A stretch of 64,000 nucleotides of DNA, from assembly GCF_009389715.1 (NCBI RefSeq), contig NW_024067666.1:1-64000 (forward strand), written 5' to 3'. The notes under the pieces were generated by a model, which was not told the DNA's origin, ran no database searches, and saw only the letters and a program-made list of their open reading frames with translations. This document shows positions 57,617 to 64,000 of the stretch, piece after piece. The translations under genes were made by a program, and so were the position numbers. Every line of letters begins with the position of its first letter. The stretch's first letter is position 1. Source of the DNA: Phoenix dactylifera (lineage: Eukaryota; Streptophyta; Magnoliopsida; Arecales; Arecaceae).

Positions 57617-60189
57617 TCAACTGGTCTTCCCAGAGATTTGTGACGGAGGCAATGTCCCAAACACGATGTCCCATAGTTTAGAAGTTATCCCAAAACCCTT
57701 GTTCTGAACTCTGAAGTGGTGGTTCATATGATCCAGCTGGTAGACAAGCAATTTATTATTAGAATACCACAAAGATCGGAAACTGTTAGTGAGATTCTAA
57801 ATGACAGCTCATAAATCTTCTCACCTTGAGATTTCTAACTGGATTTTTGGACGGCTGTCCATGGTGAAGATAATAGTGAGTGCAATCATACATAACATAA
57901 CCCAAAAGACCACCTCCAAATAAGGCAGGGGCAGTGGATGGGGTTGCAAAAAGTTTAACCAGATTCCAGAACTGAAAGAAAATCCATGTAAAGTCAGTAG
58001 CTTTTAGTTACTAGTTAAACTCCCATATTTCAGGTAATGGTGTTGATTTTTTTTTTTAAAAGTCATGTTTCACATTGCTGCAAAAAAGAATTCCCTGGTT
58101 AGTTCGTTCCTGGGATTCTAATCAGTCTGTTTTAAGCATCCGCTTCAAACATTTGATAAGAAATATGATCACAATTACAAATTTAGAAAATCTAATACGA
58201 AGCAGTCATGATTATGTGCATCAGTGACAACGGACATGCTTATAAACTCATGAAAAGAAGAGTTTCTAATTCTTACAAGCCAGGTAAAGAGATTGGAATG
58301 TATTAACTTACCAGCACACATAGAATAGCTGCAGCAGCAGGAGGAAAAACAAGGCGGAGTCCATCCATTGGGTGCTTATGATGGCATCCATGTAGAAGAT
58401 AATGTGCTGTATTTGCCCTGTAGAAAAAATTTCAAAATCTTCTTAACATATATCTTTAATTCATTTGTAGTAGGGCAAAAGAGATCAAATTGGGGCTATT
58501 AATTAAAAATTGTCGTCAAAATGAAACCTACCAGTAAGTTTTTGTTTTCATGTGGAAAAGGAAGCGATGGAGAGTATATTCAATCAGTGTCCACAGAAAG
58601 ACTCCAGTCCCAACCATCAGAGCTACTTCAGGGATTGTATGGCCCATTCTTATAGACATGGTCACAAACCAGCAGACAACAGGCAGCCATATGGCTGGGA
58701 CCGCCCACCATACAGTGCATGTTAGGAACTAATTGTTGGAAATACAGGGGTTAGAAGCCAGTACCAAATGCACCTCACTCATTTAAGAAAATGCAATAAT
58801 ACCTCCAAGAAGTCATTTGCAAAAAATCGTGGACCTTCCTTGCTAACAATGGGCTGGTGAATCCATTCCTGGTAAGCTTCCCCAAGATGACCGACCTTTA
58901 AAGTTTGCAAGAAAACAAGCTTCTAATTAATTAATAAACAGTTTTAACTGAAGAGCTATAGTAAGAAATAACGCTTGGATTATAGGATGGTACACATGAA
59001 CAGGAGTAGAATTTCTGAGTAAAGAAAATACAACTGTAAAATAAAAATAGAAGAATGATTGCTATATTTTTATGCATTTCTCATAGTTTGTAGTTGTTCG
59101 TGCCTAAGGCTGCAAAAGGAATAGGTGTCCCAAAACTGATAAAGCCAGCCCAACCCAAAACATAAAATCATGGGTTGGATTGACTCTAAATCCAGTTTGG
59201 GGTCAGATTTGGATCTTTCTTTTCTCTGACCCAACCCAGAATCCATTCTACCCTGCATGATAAACAGATCCAATTAGTTTAGTTAGGTTAGAAACCCTAT
59301 ACAACCCAATTATAACCCTACCATCAAGCCATATATTCAAATATCTGTATAATTAAATACATAGTCAATTTCAATTAAGGAAAGCAGTGTGTTATGCTAA
59401 AATGAGGTTGACACTTATCATAGAACTAAATTTAACTAGTACTATTATCATTGAGAGACTGACCTGATTATTATTCCTCAGCAGAATAAAGTTAGATCAG
59501 CAATATTGCTAATAAATTATATAGCAGATTGCTTTATTAATTTCAAAACATATCAGTATTCATTTACAATGCAAAATGCTCTGATGGGTTATGCAAACTA
59601 CATAGTTGTACTGCACATAAATTATTTTTCTTATACCTACAGGAGATTTGTAATAGAATCTCATTAATAATTGTTGCCAACTATAAGTTATTTTGCCAAC
59701 AAACTAAAAATTCTAAAACAATCTCAACCAAGCTCCAAAAATATGGGGCTGGGCTGGATCTAGACTGACCTGACCCAACATATTATCCCAATTAGATTTT
59801 TAAAACTGAACAATGAAGTTGAAGCAATCCAATATATAAGCTGCTTGGGTTAGGTCTAGATATTAAACCTAAATTTAAATGAGGCTGGATTGAATCTAGC
59901 AAATCTCTGATCCAACCAAACCCATTTGTAGTCAAAACACCGTAGCAGGGAAGATGGGACCATAATTCTTAAATCATCAGTTCAACAATAGCTGAAAAGC
60001 AAGAACATGCTACAGCAAGCTTTTATCTTTATCTTTGTCTTAATATTATAATAATATTCCAAAGAAAAACAGTTGAAGTTATTGTCACGGAAATGCCATT
60101 TAAGGTGAAAGAAAAATATGATTACAAGTTTTATTTACCTGAAAGACGAGAGGCTTACTCAAGTCCACTGTGAATTCCTGTGCAACCAT
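57617..60189 (-). CDS. FAH: Sphingolipid fatty-acid 2-hydroxylase (FAH1/FAH2-like), 6 coding exons
   Basis: Minus-strand exons in reading order: 60189-60139 (MVAQEFTVDLSKPLVFQ), 58895-58803, 58728-58532, 58417-58314, 57971-57825, 57736-57617 (TGA). It belongs to the ER-membrane di-iron hydroxylases that 2-hydroxylate the fatty acyl chain of (dihydro)ceramides. Metal-binding His clusters are present: HRFLFH (exon 3), HYLLHGCHHKHP (exon 4), HYYLHHG (exon 5) and HMNHHF (exon 6). Hydrophobic membrane spans lie in exon 3 (TVWWAVPAIWLPVVCWFV) and around exon 5. As in plant FAHs there is no fused cytochrome b5 domain. Exon 4 as written ends one base into a codon while exon 5 must start in phase 0, so the simple model is 2 nt short of the usual 237 aa and would stop soon after the join. 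A second donor (extending exon 4 to 58279) keeps frame but adds about 12 residues. The last exon has LDHMNHH, where the family usually reads KYHLNHH. Confidence 0.88.
59100..59940. repeat. Degenerate GGGTTGG/CCAACCC repeat pieces in FAH intron 1
   Basis: Two patches (about 59130-59345 and 59745-59935) share words such as CCAACCCAAA, GGGTTGGATTGA, TGACCCAACC and GGCTGGATTGAATCTAG. They resemble decayed hAT-type MITEs. No ends were fixed. Confidence 0.35.
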
Positions 60190-60208
60190 TTTGGGCACTT
60201 TAAATACA
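60190..60208 (-). promoter_or_regulatory. FAH: 5' UTR part directly before the FAH start codon
   Basis: On the minus strand an acceptor TTGCAG (ag = 60210-60209) precedes TGTATTTAAAGTGCCCAAA and the ATG at 60189. The FAH leader is therefore probably interrupted by an intron (60209 to 61351). Confidence 0.6.
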
Positions 60209-61351
60209 CTGCAATCGTAGAATACATATATATGTATGATGAGATAAACAGCATGAAGAAACTCACTGCTATGAAGAAAATCAAACAAGAGAAAACAAGA
60301 AGCATGAAACAACGAGTCACGAAAAATAAAATAAAGACAAGCAAGGAGCATGAAGCAACAAGTGAGAAAAGTGTGAACTATCATGTATAACTTCAGCCAC
60401 ATCTCCCAGATATCCTTATAATGCCAGGCAGTTCAAAAATAAGACATCATTACTAAGGGATAGTACAACTGATCACTTTTTGAATAAAAGCATATAGCTC
60501 AAAGCTTTTGTTAAGGCCATCAATCACTAACCCCAATGATAGATAACCCACAAATCCAGCATTTTTCTTCTGAAAGAACTTGAATATGAAACACACTTTA
60601 GAAACCAACCACTTAGACATGAAAAAGGGAAGCCTGGAAAAGGCAGTTTGCTGCTGTGGGCCTTTCAGCAGTGCCAGGTCAATACAAAAATCAAAAAATG
60701 AACCTAAAATGAAGCGAGCAAACCATCCAAACATTTGAAAAAAGCAAAATTTCAATCTAATCACTTCTGAAAATCGTAGACTTCAAACTAATGAAGACAT
60801 CTTACATTTTCAGATCATCAAAACTGCCCCTTTAAGTGTGATACATGTTAAAACACATGTTCAACACTACGTAAGGCAGACCTTCATTCAATTCATATCC
60901 ATTTTTCATACACGAAAATAGACTCCTACTTTGTAGCAAAAGGGGGGGAAATGAATTTTGATGTACCAATCACACAAAATTCTAATTTTTGCTCAATGGC
61001 ACTAGTAGTTCACATCGAAATCACAAACCAAAAATTCCTTAACACCAAAAAAAAAAGGCCAAAATAAATCTTCAGTTAAGGAAGCAAAAACCGGGTCCAA
61101 TTTTTTGTTCAAAAGAACTCATAATAAGATGAACAATGGACGGATTCGATCCTTTTTAGGCCAAGCGCATCTATCTTCCAAAAACCCAACAACGCGTCCA
61201 TTGAAGCCCTTTCCAAAACCAAATCAACACACAAAAGATCTGCACAAACTCCACGAGAAAAACCGCGAAAGACGACAGATCTACGAATCCAAACCCCAGT
61301 TTCATCTACAAAAGTTTCATCTACAAACCAAAGAGACGACACGGAACGAAC

Positions 61352-61480
61352 CTGAGGAATTCCGCACGGTCTGGAAACCCTAGAAGCCGCCTCCGCCGAC
61401 CGCCGCTCTTCTTCTCCGGGTGCACAGCGCGCTCGGAGAAGAAGAGGAAGAAGAGAGGGCAAGTGAGAAGGGCGTGTTTT
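61352..61480 (-). promoter_or_regulatory. FAH: Probable first (5' UTR) exon and CT-rich core promoter of FAH
   Basis: On the minus strand CCTCAG followed by gttcgt gives a donor at 61351-61350. Upstream lies a strongly CT-rich stretch (about 61470-61434, CTTCTTCCTCTTCTTCTCCG), typical of a plant Y-patch or leader. The 5' limit is unknown. The open frames here on both strands are GC-rich leader artefacts. Confidence 0.5.
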
Positions 61481-62880
61481 TTTCTTTCCTTAGCCTAATA
61501 GTTTCCGAAAATTTCGCTGCCTCGGGTGCTGCCATTTCTGGGAACGATTCCTTGCCGTCAAATTTAGACGGAATATTCGGTGCCAGCTCGGCACCCGTCA
61601 AATTTCGCGAGCGCCAGCTAGCCATTCAGGCTCTAATGCCGTCAGCGGCTGTAAGTTAATCTACTAATATCTTTATGTAACATATTGTCATAAAATCTCA
61701 GTATTAATTCATAAAGTTTTTTTAAGATAGTTTATAAACTTAATAAATCTAATCTTTTTATAAAAAAATTGATTAAATGGGTTTCAAAAAATTATTATTT
61801 ATAGTCGTCACGGTCGCTGAGTTCTGCGATGGTACGGAGATATGCGCTGGATAAATGGAGCCCACAAAAACCAGCGGCCGTTATTGGTTTGATTCAGCCC
61901 ACGTACAGGGAGGGAAAGCCTAGAAGTTGGAACCGACCTCAGATATGCTTGGGAAGCGTCGCAGGTCAACGCCTTACAAAGTGAGAAGGACTCGGCTACT
62001 ATTATTAATAACTATCATTTATTTTTAAAAAATATTTAGAAAATAGTAAAAAAAATAATTTTATAAATAAAGTATGTATATCGGAAGGCCAATAGAGCAG
62101 TAGATTGAATAACCTTTTATGTGGCTATGCATTCTAAAAAGATCCTGTAGTTGAAGAGGAGAGAACTATTTGATATATTCCAGAATTTGATATTTTTAAT
62201 TTTTTTTGAATATATAGGTACCCACCATATATTTGCATCCGTTATTAAAAAAAAAAAAATGTCGGTGCCCTGCTGAAGATGAGGTTAGGACAAGGAAAGC
62301 GCTTTAAAGCGCAAATCTGATACCAAGGAAGCCGTAGGATAACGTGTCATGAGGAGATTGGTAATTTTCATTCGAAACGCACCACATGGCATTCTAGTTT
62401 TGACAAACCCTTTCTTAATGTCAACTTTGGGCCCCGTAACATTCCATATTGTTTTGGTGTTGCACGTTGATATGATCTCCATTGCATCTAAGCTTGTAAT
62501 TGTGGACTGTAAAACATTTGACTCCTAAAAATACCGACACAATTCTATTTTTCAAACATACATACGCAGACACAAATGATGAAAGATGAGTATGTGCTGC
62601 TCCAAGGTCATTTTGGCTAAGATAAATCCAAGAAATTGAGGGGGGGTTTGAGTAATATAGTTATGACTTTGCAGAGTAATAACCAACCATATAATATAGT
62701 TGTGACTTATTATAGATTATACAATTGTAAGGCCAAAAACTTGGAACCTGAATGGGAAGAGCGAAAGTTGAACATGTCAAAGTTGGCATGATTGTACTCG
62801 AATAATCTCTATTTACATAATACCTATTGTACTCGAACATGGCTAAGTTGAGATTTCTATTTTTTTTTTTTTTTTGTTTA
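61481..62880. other. Upstream region of FAH and intergenic sequence
   Basis: No gene is recognised. It probably contains the FAH promoter, but no specific element could be placed. Confidence 0.4.
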
Positions 62881-63600
62881 CATATGCAATTGTTTTGAAA
62901 CTAATTTTTGCGATGGCTCTGTTTAGGTTCTGTTGCCGCTGTATCCGAACCAAAGTAGGACGCCACTCGAACAACCCTGAGATCAGATGGAGACAGGCTG
63001 AGTAGGCTGTTTGAGGCGTTGGGCACTGAACTCCTCCATTGGATGGCCTGCAAGAAGTCCACTTATCGGAGAATTTTTGGCAGGGAACGCTTCGATGATT
63101 AAGTCAGAACAACAAGGTAATAGTATGAAAGGGAGAGATTTCAGTAGAGTGAACGCTTTGTGAGAAAGGAAAACGTATTGTGTGCCTTAGGTCTCCGAAT
63201 TATTTTCCTTATATAGAAGAGCAAACCTTGTCATTACCTTGACCAACGTGACGTACAATAACGCCATGCAATGACTGGTGGTATGGTCGTGGCTTGGGGG
63301 TCAGTCCGTGTGGGCAGAATGCGGTGCAGGTTTAATGCGGAATGTGAGGCCACCATGATCATAGACTAACAAGATTTTCGGTTGTTGGGGCTGTCAGCCC
63401 TTATCGATGCGTGTCAATTGTTCTCCGCGACTGCCGGAAGTTGTTTACTTTGGTTTACATCCGTGGACAGGGAGGTCGGTCGGGCCCAAGGTCGGGGTGT
63501 TCAGTATTTTCCCCATCAAGTTCAAATTTGATAAGAAGGTTAACAAGATTTGTTCCTTTGAATTTAAGTTCAAGTCACTTAGATTTTGTAAGTTGTAACA
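62881..63600. mobile_element. Possible LTR retroelement fragment
   Basis: The sequence is moderately GC-rich with a TATA-like TTATATAG near 63209 and promoter-like flanks, unlike its AT-rich surroundings. No direct-repeat partner, primer site or pol domain is seen, so the assignment is tentative. Confidence 0.25.
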
Positions 63601-64000
63601 AAGATTATCAAAAGAATTGGGCAGATCAAGTTTCGCTCAAGCTAGCTTTGCTCAAAAAAAGCTTGAATAAAGCTAGATTAGAAGCTAAAAATTCAAATTT
63701 GAACAGTAAAGCAGGCTCGTCAAGAAAACTAACTTTACTTAGTGCTTAGTAAGTCTTGAAATGAATTTATATTATATGCTTTAAGTTATAGAAAATGAAT
63801 TATCTGATTAAGGCTTTGATTAATATATTTTGCATTTCTTGATTCAATTAATTGTTAATTCATCCTTAAACTAAGTTTAACAAAGCTTGAAATAAAGTTT
63901 TAATTCAAGCTTGAATTATATTTGGTTCAAGCTTGAATTGATCTTTATTCATTTAGATTTCTTAAGCTGATCAATTAGACTTATATCTATCTCCATTAGA
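63601..64000. repeat. AAGCTTGAA/TTCAAGCTT-word repeat
   Basis: The words AAGCTTGAA and TTCAAGCTTGAATT occur repeatedly and in both orientations up to the window edge. This pattern suggests a decayed dispersed element continuing past the end. Confidence 0.4.

Overview
The window is nuclear DNA from a flowering plant. Genes are interrupted by many introns (some over 4 kb), surroundings are AT-rich, microsatellites and plant-type miniature transposons are frequent, and the four recognisable proteins are plant-type. Family resemblance and repeat content suggest a monocot, perhaps a palm; that is inference and was not tested.

Layout. (1) 303-9746, + strand: the C-terminal 437 residues (11 exons) of an NDR/LATS-type AGC protein kinase whose first exons lie left of the window. 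(2) 13756-21801, +: a complete six-exon short-chain dehydrogenase/reductase of the plant C-factor-like group, 284 aa. (3) 27069-50820, +: a twelve-exon gene for a tandem-rhodanese mercaptopyruvate/thiosulfate sulfurtransferase (STR1 type) spread over nearly 24 kb. (4) 55668-55740, +: an intact tRNA-Arg(CCG) with a T-run terminator. (5) 57617-60208 plus a 5'UTR exon near 61352-61480, - strand: a plant sphingolipid fatty-acid 2-hydroxylase (FAH), whose exon 4/exon 5 junction as written does not keep frame. These genes have unrelated jobs (signalling kinase, oxidoreductase, sulfur metabolism, sphingolipid hydroxylation), and nothing suggests a cluster acting together.

The spaces between genes and the introns hold a rich set of small mobile elements. 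There are two miniature LTR elements (TRIM type) with tRNA-iMet primer sites, an Au-like SINE with an 11-bp target duplication, a second tRNA-derived SINE, three short TIR elements (Tourist-like, Harbinger-like, hAT-like), a TIR element with a 0.3-kb purine core, and a roughly 850-bp foldback element. There is also a gypsy-like LTR end next to a broken ubiquitin fragment, an intronic minisatellite, and several tandem duplications. One duplication has copied an exon-intron junction of the dehydrogenase.

I found no CRISPR array, operon or new multi-gene system. The observations most worth following are the FAH frame break, the duplicated splice donor, the GC-AG intron in the kinase, and the foldback element.
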